Assembly (NCBI RefSeq): GCF_024733565.1
Contig: NZ_JANIOC010000008.1
Span: forward strand, 161,365 to 225,364
Direction of reading: 5' to 3'
Origin: Rossellomorea sp. SC111
GTDB taxonomy: Bacteria; Bacillota; Bacilli; Bacillales; Bacillaceae_B
Length of the DNA: 64,000 nucleotides
The position numbers and the translations under genes were made by a program. Positions within the stretch are counted from its first letter, which is position 1. Each line of letters starts with the position of its first letter. This document shows positions 56,392-64,000 of the stretch, one piece after another. Under the pieces are notes generated by a model. The model saw nothing but the letters and a program-made list of their open reading frames with translations, ran no database searches and had not been told where the DNA came from.

Positions 56392-56426
56392 AAAACCGCT
56401 ATGTGTTTCACGTAGCGGTTTTTTTA
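56392..56426 (+). terminator. Terminator after the DUF420 gene
   Basis: AAAACCGCTATGTG/CACGTAGCGGTTTT and T-run. Confidence 0.88.
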
Positions 56427-56436
56427 TGAGCGAATA

Positions 56437-56474
56437 AAAAAGGCAAATCCCGGGGTAGTGGGATTTGCCTTTTT
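56437..56474. terminator. Bidirectional terminator of the AI-2E-type permease gene
   Basis: AAAAAGGCAAATCCC/GGGATTTGCCTTTTT, 15-bp stem. Confidence 0.88.
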
Positions 56475-57531
56475 ATACTTTGAAATTGGTTTTAATGATA
56501 CCTGCTTCTTTTGCAGAGTTAAACACGATGAGAAGCAATGGACCGATAATGAATCCCAATACCCCAAATAGTTTAAGACCTAGATACATGGCGATTAGCG
56601 TAGCTAGAGGGGATAATCCAATATGGCTTCCCATTACTTTTGGTTCTACGGTGCGTCTGATGATCAACAGTATGGCAGCCAGCACCGCTAATTGGCTTCC
56701 GAGGGCGATGTTTCCGGTCAATAGATGGAAGATTGACCATGGGCCCAATACAACAATGGAACCAATCAGTGGAATGAAATCAATCACCCATATGATGATT
56801 GACATCACAATCGCCACTTCAGGAGAAATGAAAAGAAGCCCGATCAAGGAAACGATAAAGATGATGATACTGACCAGAAATTGTGCTTTAAAGAATCCAA
56901 AAATGACGTAAGTTAATCTCGACGTCATGAAGGTTACTTTCTCGGCTGTTCTTTCTGTCAAATGACCATAGATGGATTTCTTGATCCTGGGCAGGTCCAG
57001 CATGAATAGAAATAGTGCGATTAAGTAGACGAGAAAACTCACCAGATAATTCGGGATATACGACAAAACCACGCTTATTCTTTCTATGTTGAATGAATTA
57101 AGAATCTTAGTCTTGCCGCTTTCCAAAAAGCTCTGGACGTCATCACTGAAGCTCTGCACCAATTCATCAGGGAGGTCCTCGGTTGCATTCAACAATCTAT
57201 CTTCATAATCCAGCCAGATATCGCTTAATTGATTGACGTATTTGGGCGCATCTTCAATAAGCTTGATGCCTTCACCGACCACTTTTGTAGTGATGAAAAA
57301 CGAGGAGACACTGATAAGGAGTAGAAACAGAATGAAAACGGAAAGGACCGCGAATCTCCGTTTTGTTGAAAAGCGTTTTTGGATAAAGCCTACAGCAGGC
57401 TCGAGAAAAAGAGCGGTAATGATCGCCATAATCAATGTGACGGATACCGGCAGAATAAAAAATGCAATTAATGCTATCAGTACGATGATCAATGCGGTCA
57501 TCCATACTTTTTTAGTGAAAAACTTGGACAA
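56473..57531 (-). CDS. AI-2E family transporter (PerM/YtvI type)
   Basis: 352 residues with seven or eight helices. Helices 1-2 at the N-terminus, a long periplasmic-type segment (about 75-165), then VIDFIPLIGSIVVLGPWSIFHLLTGN and the C-terminal GLSPLATLIAMYLGLKLFGVLGFIIGPLLLIV, all typical of AI-2E/PerM permeases. Substrate unknown; the name does not prove autoinducer export, and many Bacillus members act as Na+/H+-like antiporters or have no known role. Confidence 0.88.
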   Translation of the reverse strand: MSKFFTKKVWMTALIIVLIALIAFFILPVSVTLIMAIITALFLEPAVGFIQKRFSTKRRFAVLSVFILFLLLISVSSFFITTKVVGEGIKLIEDAPKYVNQLSDIWLDYEDRLLNATEDLPDELVQSFSDDVQSFLESGKTKILNSFNIERISVVLSYIPNYLVSFLVYLIALFLFMLDLPRIKKSIYGHLTERTAEKVTFMTSRLTYVIFGFFKAQFLVSIIIFIVSLIGLLFISPEVAIVMSIIIWVIDFIPLIGSIVVLGPWSIFHLLTGNIALGSQLAVLAAILLIIRRTVEPKVMGSHIGLSPLATLIAMYLGLKLFGVLGFIIGPLLLIVFNSAKEAGIIKTNFKV

Positions 57532-57683
57532 TGGTGTACCCCTTTCTAACAGGAACCTCTTACTTTTATTATATTAGAGTCAAAGGAGAATGAACAGTGG
57601 GAAGAAAGTGAAATTTTGAAGGTTTTGTATCCATTTGGAACAGGTTGTGACGAAGTATCTTTCTTAAAAGAAAACCAAATAGA

Positions 57684-57716
57684 AAAGACTGTCCATAAGT
57701 CAGACAGTCTTTTTTA
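57684..57716 (-). terminator. Terminator after the YugN-like gene
   Basis: AAAGACTGTC/GACAGTCTTT stem with flanking A and T runs. Confidence 0.8.
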
Positions 57717-57724
57717 AAAGTGTA

Positions 57725-58084
57725 TTACCATGCAAAGTTCGCTGCATCTTTTTTAACATCAGCTAAGAGCTTTTCACAAGAAGTGACAAGATGTTTAGGG
57801 AACTCTTCACCTTCACCATATTCAACTCCGTGCGGGTAGTAATGTTTCCCAAGTAGCGGAGTCATCAATTGAATTACAGCGTCATGCTTTCCGATATCCC
57901 CCTCGACTGCAAGACCCTGTATACGTAAATAGAAAATACCTTCTCTAATTTCAAATTTACGGTCATAGGTCACGCGCTCATAATCCCATTGACCTGCACG
58001 GACCAGTCCATGAGATTCCATGATTTCGTCCAATCGGTTTAAATCGACTTTTAAGCTTTCAAATTCATTTGCTTCAAAACGCAT
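57725..58084 (-). CDS. YugN-like family protein
   Basis: 119 residues. It matches the YugN-like pattern: a start helix, AGQWDYERVTYDRKFEIREGIFYLRIQG, GKHDAVIQLMTPLLGKHYYPHGVEYGE and a terminal helix. Soluble, alpha/beta, unknown function. AGGAGGAAAATATT precedes the ATG. Divergent from ylbB across 263 bp, in which I see no other gene. Confidence 0.78.
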   Translation of the reverse strand: MRFEANEFESLKVDLNRLDEIMESHGLVRAGQWDYERVTYDRKFEIREGIFYLRIQGLAVEGDIGKHDAVIQLMTPLLGKHYYPHGVEYGEGEEFPKHLVTSCEKLLADVKKDAANFAW

Positions 58085-58347
58085 AATATTTTCCTCCTAT
58101 ATTGGCTTGCATGAGAACAGCGGATACATTGTTATCTCCCCATGCTGTCCGTATGGTAGAAGCATTAATATCGGTGTATGTACATTGATACTAAATGCGG
58201 TATTTCTCATTCTTAATAATAGTGGAAAAAACTTTATCTTGCAATGTCTTGAATCATTTGAATTGGGTGATTTTTAAAAAGATGAATATCTTTCAGGAGT
58301 AAGTCTGAAAATAGGAGGGAAAATGTGTTATAAAAAGGAGGACTAAG

Positions 58348-58782
58348 ATGACCGTAATCAGGGACATAATGACAAAGGATGTTGAGACTTGTTCATTGCT
58401 CGACAATGTTTATGAGGTCGCTCTGAAAATGAAAGAATTTAATATTGGTTCCATTCCCATTCTGGATGAAGAAAAAATAGTGGGAGTGATGACGGACCGT
58501 GATATAGTCATCCGCTGTATCGCTGAAAAGCATCCTGCTTCATCTAAAGTTGAGGATATTATGAGTAAACACCTCGTCACGACGGGACCGGACACTTCAG
58601 TTGAGGAAGCAGCCCATATGATGGCAGAAAATCAGGTGAGGAGACTTCCTGTAGTTGAAGGGGGGAGGTTGATTGGTATGATATCCTTAGGCGATCTTGC
58701 CATAAGGGAATCGTTGGGTAAAGAGGCGTATGTGGCTCTGGAAAATATATCAGAATCGGACTTCAGTAATAAACCATTTTAG
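58348..58782 (+). CDS. ylbB: CBS domain protein YlbB
   Basis: 144 residues, two CBS domains (about 6-63 and 70-128) with IMTKDVETC at the start of the first and DIMSKHLVTTGPDTSVEEAAHMMAENQVRRLPV in the second. Such stand-alone pairs bind adenosine nucleotides. Position matches B. subtilis YlbB. AAGGAGGAC precedes the ATG. Ligand unknown. Confidence 0.9.
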   Translation: MTVIRDIMTKDVETCSLLDNVYEVALKMKEFNIGSIPILDEEKIVGVMTDRDIVIRCIAEKHPASSKVEDIMSKHLVTTGPDTSVEEAAHMMAENQVRRLPVVEGGRLIGMISLGDLAIRESLGKEAYVALENISESDFSNKPF

Positions 58783-58786
58783 TCTA

Positions 58787-58826
58787 AAGGAAGGTCATGT
58801 CGACAAACATGGCCTTCCTTATTTTT
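58787..58826 (+). terminator. Terminator after ylbB
   Basis: AAGGAAGGTCATGT/ACATGGCCTTCCTT with one G-U pair. Confidence 0.85.
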
Positions 58827-58992
58827 GAGGAAAAAAAGATTGCAAGGGTGCGTCAGTTTTAGAACGAGTAAAAATATGCTATTCTTTATGATAGACACCA
58901 TTTTTATAATCATCATTAGTGTATACTATTCATAGTAATGTTGACCTATTTTTTCATGGGAAAAGAGAGGAGGGGAAATCCTGAGAACGGTT

Positions 58993-60045
58993 TTGCGTGT
59001 TTTGATCATTTTTGTCATTATTTTAATTATTGGTATTTATCAAGGTCAAAAGCAGGAAAACAAACCATTAAAGGGACCAGAGACCCAAACTCTTAAGGAA
59101 GACAAAGAGAACAAGGTGAATCAAACAATTGGGACACCAGGGGAAAGACCGGCTTCAGGCTTATCCACATGGATAGGCAAAGATACGAAAAAGGTAAAGG
59201 AAGCATTTGGGGAACCGGAAAGAGTCGAACCCAGTCCGTACGGGTACGAATGGTGGGTTTACCCGATTTCACCTAAACAATACATACAGATGGGCGTTTT
59301 GAACCATAAAGTGGTTACCCTCTATGCCATCGGGAATCAAGTGGATGTCGCCCCTTATAAGCTTGGACAGCGTTTGGAAGATATTTATCGTTTTACCATT
59401 GTCGAATCTGAAATTGTTGTGAACGATGATTCAGGTTCCTATCAATTCGAACTAAATGAAGAAGATTTGAATACCCGTCTTCTCGTGCCTCTTGGTAATA
59501 TCTACGCTCAGCTTTACTTGGATAAAATTACAAGCCGGCTGACGAGTATACGTTTTTTGGATAGCCCCACATTGATCGAGATGCACCCGTATGAAATGAT
59601 GTATCGAGGTGAATTGGCTGAGGAAACGGAGCCGAGTGAAGACGAATGGGATAAGGTGAATACTGCCAGTGAACAGCAGATATTTGATATTACAAACGTG
59701 ATTAGACATCAATTTGGAGAAGATACACTGAAGTGGGATGAGGAAACGGCCCAAATAGCACGGGGGCATAGTAAAGAAATGTTTGAGGGGGACTACTTCT
59801 CGCATGATTCACCTACCCTTGGGGATCTCTCTCAGCGTTTAGAACAAGGGGATGTTCGTTTTAAGACAGCAGGGGAAAACATCGCATCCCAGTATACGGA
59901 TGCTCCGGAAGCTGTCCATGGCTGGCTCAATTCAGAAGGTCACAGGAAGGTCCTGCTGGATCAGAACTTCACACATCTTGGCGTAGGGGTTTACAAACGA
60001 TTTTATACCCAGAATTTCATAGAGAAAATGGAAGATGAAGAATAA
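58993..60045 (+). CDS. ylbC: CAP/SCP-domain secreted protein YlbC
   Basis: 350 residues from TTG 58993; an in-frame CTG at 58981 is better placed behind AGAGGAGGGG (5 bases) and is a real alternative start. An uncleaved or signal-anchor helix (1-18) leads into a charged linker, a central CAP-associated domain (about 50-190), and a C-terminal CAP domain (about 220-345) with IRHQFGEDTLKWDEETAQIA, HSKEMFEGDYFSHDSP, AGENI and GWLNSEGHRKVLLD. Probably outside the membrane; function unknown. Confidence 0.9.
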   Translation: MRVLIIFVIILIIGIYQGQKQENKPLKGPETQTLKEDKENKVNQTIGTPGERPASGLSTWIGKDTKKVKEAFGEPERVEPSPYGYEWWVYPISPKQYIQMGVLNHKVVTLYAIGNQVDVAPYKLGQRLEDIYRFTIVESEIVVNDDSGSYQFELNEEDLNTRLLVPLGNIYAQLYLDKITSRLTSIRFLDSPTLIEMHPYEMMYRGELAEETEPSEDEWDKVNTASEQQIFDITNVIRHQFGEDTLKWDEETAQIARGHSKEMFEGDYFSHDSPTLGDLSQRLEQGDVRFKTAGENIASQYTDAPEAVHGWLNSEGHRKVLLDQNFTHLGVGVYKRFYTQNFIEKMEDEE

Positions 60046-60087
60046 AAAAATGGATTCTCCGATTTTGAATGGAGAATCCACTTTTTT
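60044..60087. terminator. Bidirectional terminator between ylbC and the thioesterase gene
   Basis: TGGATTCTCC/GGAGAATCCA stem with flanking A and T runs. Confidence 0.88.
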
Positions 60088-60574
60088 ATTGCTTCTTCTT
60101 AAAAATAAAAAAAGAACCCGTTGAGTGAGCCACGATTTTCCCTTCAGAACTTACCACTTTACCGTCCACTACAATCGTTTTGCTTCCTTGATGGACAACT
60201 GTCGCATGGGCAGTGAGGCGTTCACCTATACCGGGTGCCAAGTAATGGACATTTAAGTTTGTCGTTACAGCCCCATAACCTTCGGGAAGTATCATATTTG
60301 CTAAGGTCCCCATTGCTGTATCCACCAGGGTAGCAGTTACACCACCATGTACAATTTCCAGGGAGTTATGTGTAACGGGAGTGATCGGGATGCTCACCTC
60401 AAGGTTACCATCCTCCACTTTCCTATCCATGGCGAATATCCCGCCTATGATTGATCCATTCTCGCTGCTTTTCTTCCGTTGTATTCCTTCGAACAGCTGT
60501 TTCACAATCAGGAGATCCTCATCAGTAGCCCCAGTCATACATTCATTAAATAATTTTTGTACCTGTTCTCTCAT
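60086..60574 (-). CDS. PaaI-type hotdog-fold thioesterase
   Basis: 162 residues from ATG 60574 (AAAGGATG upstream); a longer frame has no site. Hotdog-fold core with SLEIVHGGVTATLVDTAMG, the HGG segment carrying the catalytic-type residues, and TTNLNVHYLAPG. It should hydrolyse acyl-CoA or aryl-CoA thioesters. The N-terminal helix EQVQKLFNECMTGATDEDL is an addition before the core. Convergent with ylbC. Confidence 0.87.
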   Translation of the reverse strand: MREQVQKLFNECMTGATDEDLLIVKQLFEGIQRKKSSENGSIIGGIFAMDRKVEDGNLEVSIPITPVTHNSLEIVHGGVTATLVDTAMGTLANMILPEGYGAVTTNLNVHYLAPGIGERLTAHATVVHQGSKTIVVDGKVVSSEGKIVAHSTGSFFIFKKKQ

Positions 60575-60746
60575 TTTTAAACATCCTTTTAAAGTATTCA
60601 CAGTCAAGCACATCAAGTACTTGAATCGTTGGAAAGCGCACGCATAATCTCATGTAAATATTACTACAAAAAGGAATGTATCACCATTCTTTTCAACTTT
60701 TCATAAAGTATAGTAGGTAGAAGCCTGTAATGGAGGTGTTCATGTT

Positions 60747-61169
60747 ATGGGGAAATCATTACACCCTAAAGTCAAAGAATTTAAAGGTTTTGTGAAAAAG
60801 CACCCGAAAATCATAAAGGATGTCCGAAACGGTGATGCTAATTGGCAGGATCTCTTTGAAGACTGGTATTTGCTTGGGGAAGACGACACAAGATGGGATA
60901 AATACAGGACACAATCAGTGAAAGAAAATGAAAAGACTTCCAACAACTCCGAAAGTAAAGGAGGGTGGATGGATCAGGTTGGAGAAATGGTGAAGAAAAT
61001 GGACGCTAATCAATTGCAGCAGCATATTAACAGCATAAGTGAAGCACTTGGAACAGTACAGGGAGTGCTCAGTCAATTTCAATCAGGAAACAATAGGGGA
61101 TCAGGGACAGCGACCAAAACAGAAGCGCCATCCAAGCCTTCCCATCCTTTTTCTTTCCGAAAAGATTAG
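60747..61169 (+). CDS. ylbD: Spore coat protein YlbD family
   Basis: 140 residues. N-terminal family motif LHPKVKEFKGFVKKHPKIIKDVRNG then WQDLFEDWYLLGEDD, a low-complexity middle, a helix DQVGEMVKKMDANQLQQHINSI, and a Ser/Thr/Pro/Lys tail. YlbD is annotated as a putative spore coat protein in B. subtilis. GGAGGTG lies about ten bases before the ATG. Followed by ylbE with an 10-bp gap, so they form an operon. Confidence 0.9.
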   Translation: MGKSLHPKVKEFKGFVKKHPKIIKDVRNGDANWQDLFEDWYLLGEDDTRWDKYRTQSVKENEKTSNNSESKGGWMDQVGEMVKKMDANQLQQHINSISEALGTVQGVLSQFQSGNNRGSGTATKTEAPSKPSHPFSFRKD

Positions 61170-61179
61170 GGGGTAAAAT

Positions 61180-61422
61180 ATGAGACCGGATGTCATTGAA
61201 TATATTTATGGCAAAGAAGATCTGAAGTTATTCCTTAGGGATCAACCCGAGTGGTACCGTACGCTTTCACGAAATCCCAATGAATTAGAAAAGTTTGAGA
61301 TCGCGTCCATTAATCATTTTCAAAAAACGATACCACATAGGGTTCAAAAATTTTCGAATGGGGTCCAGATGGCTTCCATGATGATCAGTATGTTTCAATC
61401 GATGAATAGTGCCGACGATTAA
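61180..61422 (+). CDS. ylbE: YlbE-like protein
   Basis: 80 residues. It has the family core FLRDQPEWYRTLSRNPNELEKFE and QKTIPHRVQKFSNGVQMASMMISMFQSM, like B. subtilis YlbE. Probably co-transcribed with ylbD and part of the same sporulation-associated set. AGGGGGTAAAAT precedes the ATG. Function unknown. Confidence 0.9.
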   Translation: MRPDVIEYIYGKEDLKLFLRDQPEWYRTLSRNPNELEKFEIASINHFQKTIPHRVQKFSNGVQMASMMISMFQSMNSADD

Positions 61423-61515
61423 GGTGCTATTTTTTTTGTCTTCATTTCGACGATGGATATTTGAGTAAAAAAGCGATCGATAGGGCAAGGCTATAGGTAA
61501 GGAGTGGTGTAAACG

Positions 61516-61908
61516 ATGAAGAAAATGATCATGTTAGCGATCGCTTTACTAATACTAAGCGGTTGTAAGGAAAAGATGCCTGAGCCGGAAAGCTTCTCGT
61601 TCGCTAAAAAAGTGGAGGCGGCAAATCGAGGGCAGAAGCCTGTTTCCATTAAACATATGGTTCAGGGAAATCAAGTGTATATTGAGTGCATTGTACCAGG
61701 TGTCACATTCACATCAGAAAAAAAGGGTGCCAAAAAGGGAAAAATCATTGTCCGGTCCAATACGGGGAATTTGTATAAAGAATATCATACGGCAGCCTTT
61801 GTTATTAAAGGATTACCCAAAGGTGTGCACCTTTTGAATGTTGAAATTGTAGGGAAAAACAACCAATCATTTGGAATGAAAGAACAGTTTTATGTGACAA
61901 TTCAATAA
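61516..61908 (+). CDS. Small lipoprotein of unknown function
   Basis: 130 residues. Lipobox LSGC (Cys near residue 17), then a mature, mainly beta-strand domain: VYIECIVPGVTFTSEKKGAKKG, IIVRSNTGNLYKEYHTAAFVIKG and VHLLNVEIVG, suggesting an immunoglobulin-like fold. GAGTGGTG upstream of the ATG. Not recognised. It lies between ylbE and ylbF and ends at its own terminator. Confidence 0.75.
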   Translation: MKKMIMLAIALLILSGCKEKMPEPESFSFAKKVEAANRGQKPVSIKHMVQGNQVYIECIVPGVTFTSEKKGAKKGKIIVRSNTGNLYKEYHTAAFVIKGLPKGVHLLNVEIVGKNNQSFGMKEQFYVTIQ

Positions 61909-61921
61909 AGGATTTAAACCT

Positions 61922-61953
61922 TCACCGTCGTGCTTTCGACGGTGATTATTTTT
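61922..61953 (+). terminator. Terminator after the small lipoprotein gene
   Basis: TCACCGTCG/CGACGGTGA and T-rich tail. Confidence 0.85.
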
Positions 61954-62042
61954 GGTCATGAACATTGAAATTGAAATATCGAATATGCCTATTCGCTTCC
62001 TTCCGTAAAACATGTTAAAATATTGATACGGAGGTGGGCGTT

Positions 62043-62489
62043 ATGCTTGCTACTATTGAAAGAATGGGAATATTGGATTCAGCTGACGAATTATCTCAGT
62101 GGATACTGGAATCTGATGTGGCAGAGAATTATCGTAAGTCTTTATATAAACTGCGTAACAACTCTGAAACCCAGCGAAAGGTTCAAACCTTTTCACGGAT
62201 GAAAGAGAGTTACGAAGAAGTACAACGCTTTGGCAGATACCATCCTGACTACAAAACCATCATGAAAGAAATCCGGGAAGTAAAAAGAGAAATGGATCTT
62301 GATGAGAATGTGGCAGAATTCCGCAGAGCTGAAAACGAGTTGCAGGATCTCCTTGATCATGTGAGCCTGGTGATTGGACATTCCGTCTCTAAAAATGTGA
62401 AGGTTCCTTCAGGAAATCCTTTCTTCTCAAGTGGGGGATCCTGTGGAGGAGGCTGCGGTTCAGGGGGGAGCTGCGGTTGTTCGGCGTAA
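62043..62489 (+). CDS. ylbF: YlbF (RicF), Y-complex protein
   Basis: 148 residues from ATG 62043, six bases after GGAGGTG. A helical domain contains YEEVQRFGRYHPDYKTI, then REVKREMDLDENVAEFRRAENELQDLLD, and the tail VKVPSGNPFFSSGG ends in a Cys/Gly-rich stretch with four or five Cys. YlbF, YmcA and YaaT form an iron-sulfur-bearing complex that stimulates RNA processing by RNase Y and phosphorelay flux to Spo0A. The C-terminal Cys cluster is shared with B. subtilis YlbF. Confidence 0.93.
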   Translation: MLATIERMGILDSADELSQWILESDVAENYRKSLYKLRNNSETQRKVQTFSRMKESYEEVQRFGRYHPDYKTIMKEIREVKREMDLDENVAEFRRAENELQDLLDHVSLVIGHSVSKNVKVPSGNPFFSSGGSCGGGCGSGGSCGCSA

Positions 62490-62500
62490 ATAAACAAACA

Positions 62501-62543
62501 AAAGAAAGAGCGGACTAAAAAATGTCTGCTCTTTCTTTTTTTA
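62501..62543. terminator. Bidirectional terminator after ylbF
   Basis: AAAGAAAGAGCGGAC/GTCTGCTCTTTCTTT (one G-U pair) with a T-run. Confidence 0.88.
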
Positions 62544-62553
62544 AGGTGAACAC

Positions 62554-62868
62554 CTATTGTTTTAACCGGACACAATCCACACAGAGATTCCCACAGCAAA
62601 ACATTTTTTCCAGGGGAACAAAGAATCGGTGGCGATAGACATATAATGATTCCTCTTTTCTGAAAAAAATAGTATCAGAATGCAGTCTTTTTCCACGCAT
62701 GGCTTTAGCCGACCATTTCTTGATGGAGTATTCAATGTCACTTTTCGTTTTCCCTGATCGAATATAGATGAACGGAATGCCGGCACTCCATTTTACTTGT
62801 GCTTCTTCAATTCCGTCTTCTTCCTTCAGATGTTCGATGAAATAGTCCCAAATCACATTCAAGTCCAT
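62554..62868 (-). CDS. Small protein with C-terminal Cys cluster, unknown
   Basis: 104 residues, ATG after GGAGGGCC. N-terminal helix IWDYFIEHLKEEDGIEE, beta-rich middle (VKWSAGIPFIYIRSGKTKSDIEYSI), basic stretch AMRGKRLHSD and a C-terminal CCGNLCVDCVRL with four Cys that could bind a metal. Not recognised. Convergent with ylbF and divergent from ylbG. Confidence 0.7.
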   Translation of the reverse strand: MDLNVIWDYFIEHLKEEDGIEEAQVKWSAGIPFIYIRSGKTKSDIEYSIKKWSAKAMRGKRLHSDTIFFRKEESLYVYRHRFFVPLEKMFCCGNLCVDCVRLKQ

Positions 62869-63003
62869 GTAGGCCCTCCATTCTCTCGATATGAAATATT
62901 TACTTTACACTCCACTTAAGGAAAGATCATACCATTCCTTATTGCTTACCCGAACGCTATTATGCTAGACTTAAAAAAAAGTGATTCCTAGAGGGGAAAC
63001 TAT

Positions 63004-63279
63004 ATGTTAACAGAAAGACAAGGTTTAGTTGTTTGGTTACATAGCTTGAAGCATGCCAAGTCCCTTAGACGATTTGGAAATGTTCACTATGTATCGAAGA
63101 AAATGAAATATGTTGTGCTTTATTGCAATCAGGATGAAATTGACTCTGTGATGGAAAGAATCTCTGCTTATTCATACGTGAAAAGAGTCGATCCTTCCTT
63201 TAAGCCATTTATCAAGTCCGTATTTGAAAATTCACGGCCTGATAAAGCGAAGGAATATGATTACAAAATGGGATTTTAA
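63004..63279 (+). CDS. ylbG: UPF0298 family protein YlbG (DUF2129)
   Basis: 91 residues. Starts [41 protein letters not shown], the family core, followed by [18 protein letters not shown]. Small cytosolic alpha/beta protein of unknown function, neighbour of rsmD and coaD in B. subtilis. GAGGGG precedes the ATG. A terminator follows. Confidence 0.93.
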   Translation: MLTERQGLVVWLHSLKHAKSLRRFGNVHYVSKKMKYVVLYCNQDEIDSVMERISAYSYVKRVDPSFKPFIKSVFENSRPDKAKEYDYKMGF

Positions 63280-63284
63280 GAATG

Positions 63285-63318
63285 GCTGCCAAAGAATGTT
63301 GTTTTGGCAGCTTTTTTC
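63285..63318 (+). terminator. Terminator after ylbG
   Basis: GCTGCCAAA/TTTGGCAGC and T-run. Confidence 0.85.
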
Positions 63319-63356
63319 ATTGGGTTTTTATGTCACTCCGTTTGAATCTGAGACAG

Positions 63357-63746
63357 TTATTGCAAAGGCAGTATATAATGATTCAACCTCAAGATGGCAA
63401 TCAAGTGCTGATAATACAGGGCATTTTCCGGAAATAGTGTCGAGGGCTTAACATCCATCTGAATGATGACTCTGCCAAGCTTCTCAGCAGCCTCCTCAAA
63501 GAGTGAGTAGCGCTGGTTAGGTGTAATATTCGGATTTGGAACTCCTTCCCTGCATATATAAATGGCTTGGAATTTCCCTTGTTCCGTCGGTTTCATCACT
63601 ACGGCTAAAGAAGTGACAGCGCGGTCCTTCACAATGGTATGAAAGGCCAGCATATGCTGCAGACGTTCCTCATTCCCTTTCGCAAGTTCCAAAAGCTCAT
63701 AAATATCTGAATATCCTTCTCCTAATTCAATAAATCGTTGAATCAT
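63357..63746 (-). CDS. Conserved soluble protein of unknown function
   Basis: 129 residues; AAAGGGGAA precedes the ATG. Predicted alpha/beta: YSDIYELLELAKGNEERLQHMLAFHTIV (helix), VTSLAVVMKP, KFQAIYICREGVP and the conserved NITPNQRYSLFEEAAEKLGR. A helical C-terminus ends in NHYILPLQ. I recall related Bacillus proteins as DUF7147 but cannot confirm. It converges on ylbG. Confidence 0.7.
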   Translation of the reverse strand: MIQRFIELGEGYSDIYELLELAKGNEERLQHMLAFHTIVKDRAVTSLAVVMKPTEQGKFQAIYICREGVPNPNITPNQRYSLFEEAAEKLGRVIIQMDVKPSTLFPENALYYQHLIAILRLNHYILPLQ

Positions 63747-63840
63747 TGTATTATTCCCCTTTTCTTACCAAGTTCATCAATTCCTTATTATTTCAAAACT
63801 AAACCCATAAGTAAAGATGCTAATTTAGACACTCATATCT

Positions 63841-63924
63841 TGCCTTAGAAGAAGCGAGTAGTGGTTGATTTCCACTCCAGGTGCTCGCTTTCCGCGGGGC
63901 GTGAGTTGAGCCTCCTCGGGCGTT
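63841..63924. repeat. Degenerate Bacillaceae dispersed repeat, interrupted by an IS end
   Basis: The run with GTTGATTTCCACTCCAGG, GCTCGCTTTCCGCGGGGCG and GAGCCTCCTCGGGCG matches the 5' half of a repeat often seen between Bacillaceae genes. Its expected complementary half is absent because an IS3-type end begins at 63925. Confidence 0.6.
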
Positions 63925-64000
63925 TGCACTGGTCCCATAACGTTGGACACTTAAATTTCTAAGCAGCTAATTCAGTACTTACTCGATAAGCTACCGGACT
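63925..64000 (-). mobile_element. End of an IS3-family insertion sequence (runs off the window)
   Basis: 63925-63949 begins TGCACTGGTCCC and ends GTTGGACA, the pattern of IS150-type terminal inverted repeats (TGNACTGACCCC...GTTGGACA). Ten bases inward is a transposase stop on the minus strand. The rest of the element lies outside, so target duplication and completeness are unknown. Confidence 0.72.
63959..64000 (-). CDS. IS3-family transposase, C-terminal tail (partial)
   Basis: Reading from 64000 to the TAG at 63961-63959 gives 13 residues, SPVAYRVSTELAA. IS3/IS150 OrfB proteins commonly end in SPVxYR and a few residues more, then the terminal repeat follows closely, as here. The identification rests on this short tail together with the adjacent terminal repeat; the rest of the gene is outside the window. 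Confidence 0.65.
   Translation of the reverse strand, partial: SPVAYRVSTELAA

Overview
This is a 64 kb piece of a low-GC Gram-positive chromosome, clearly of the Bacillaceae (Bacillus or a near relative such as Rossellomorea; the genus is an inference). Gene content and order follow the Bacillus subtilis ykuI-ykuV, yknU-yknV, ktrC-rnjA-rpoY, pdhABCD-SR1-speA, yktA-suhB, typA-ylaN-ftsW-pycA, ctaA-ctaBCDEFG and ylbB-ylbG segments. Ribosome binding sites are strong (GGAGG-like), TTG and GTG starts are common, and most genes end at a clear hairpin plus T-run terminator, many of them shared by converging genes. I saw no tRNA, rRNA, CRISPR array, prophage or obvious horizontally acquired island. 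The only mobile DNA is the end of an IS3-family element at the right border.

Layout. 1-9.7 kb: tail of ykuI, small membrane and lipoprotein genes, a glutaredoxin and metallo-hydrolase pair, ykuJ, the c-di-AMP binding CBS protein gene ykuL, a TauE exporter, ccpC (citrate-responsive LysR regulator), dapH-dapL (acetylase branch of lysine and diaminopimelate synthesis), a MscS channel, and the peroxiredoxin/thioredoxin-like pair ykuU-ykuV. 9.9-16.2 kb: heterodimeric ABC exporter yknU-yknV and a cytochrome bd-type oxidase (ythA-ythB). 16.2-22 kb: ktrC, RNase J1 with RNA polymerase epsilon, a 23-residue cationic micro-ORF, a HAD phosphatase, peptide deformylase and the lipoprotein gene ykyA. 22-31.5 kb: pyruvate dehydrogenase complex, a putative Slp lipoprotein, a deacetylase-like lipoprotein, the dual-function RNA SR1 with its peptide SR1P, and arginine decarboxylase. 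31.5-44.7 kb: a flavin oxidoreductase and many conserved ykt/yla genes including suhB, typA, phoH, glsA, ylaN and ftsW. 44.8-56.4 kb: pyruvate carboxylase, heme A synthesis and the caa3 cytochrome oxidase operon. 56.4-64 kb: AI-2E-type permease, YugN-like protein, ylbB-ylbG, and a dispersed repeat interrupted by an IS3-family end.

Much of the window serves central carbon flow and respiration: PDH and PycA feed the TCA cycle, CcpC senses citrate, CtaA-G and YthAB are alternative terminal oxidases, and SR1 links glycolysis to arginine catabolism. The most informative signals lie in the control DNA: two perfect CcpN operator matches and a cre-like site at SR1, PerR boxes against the ykuU promoter, a perfect Fnr-type (also Rex-like) palindrome upstream of ythA, and a cre-like site on the ctaB promoter. 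The most unusual structure is a nearly fully paired 144-bp four-way-junction palindrome between speA and the flavin oxidoreductase gene. I found no clear multi-gene novel system; the window is mostly core genome.
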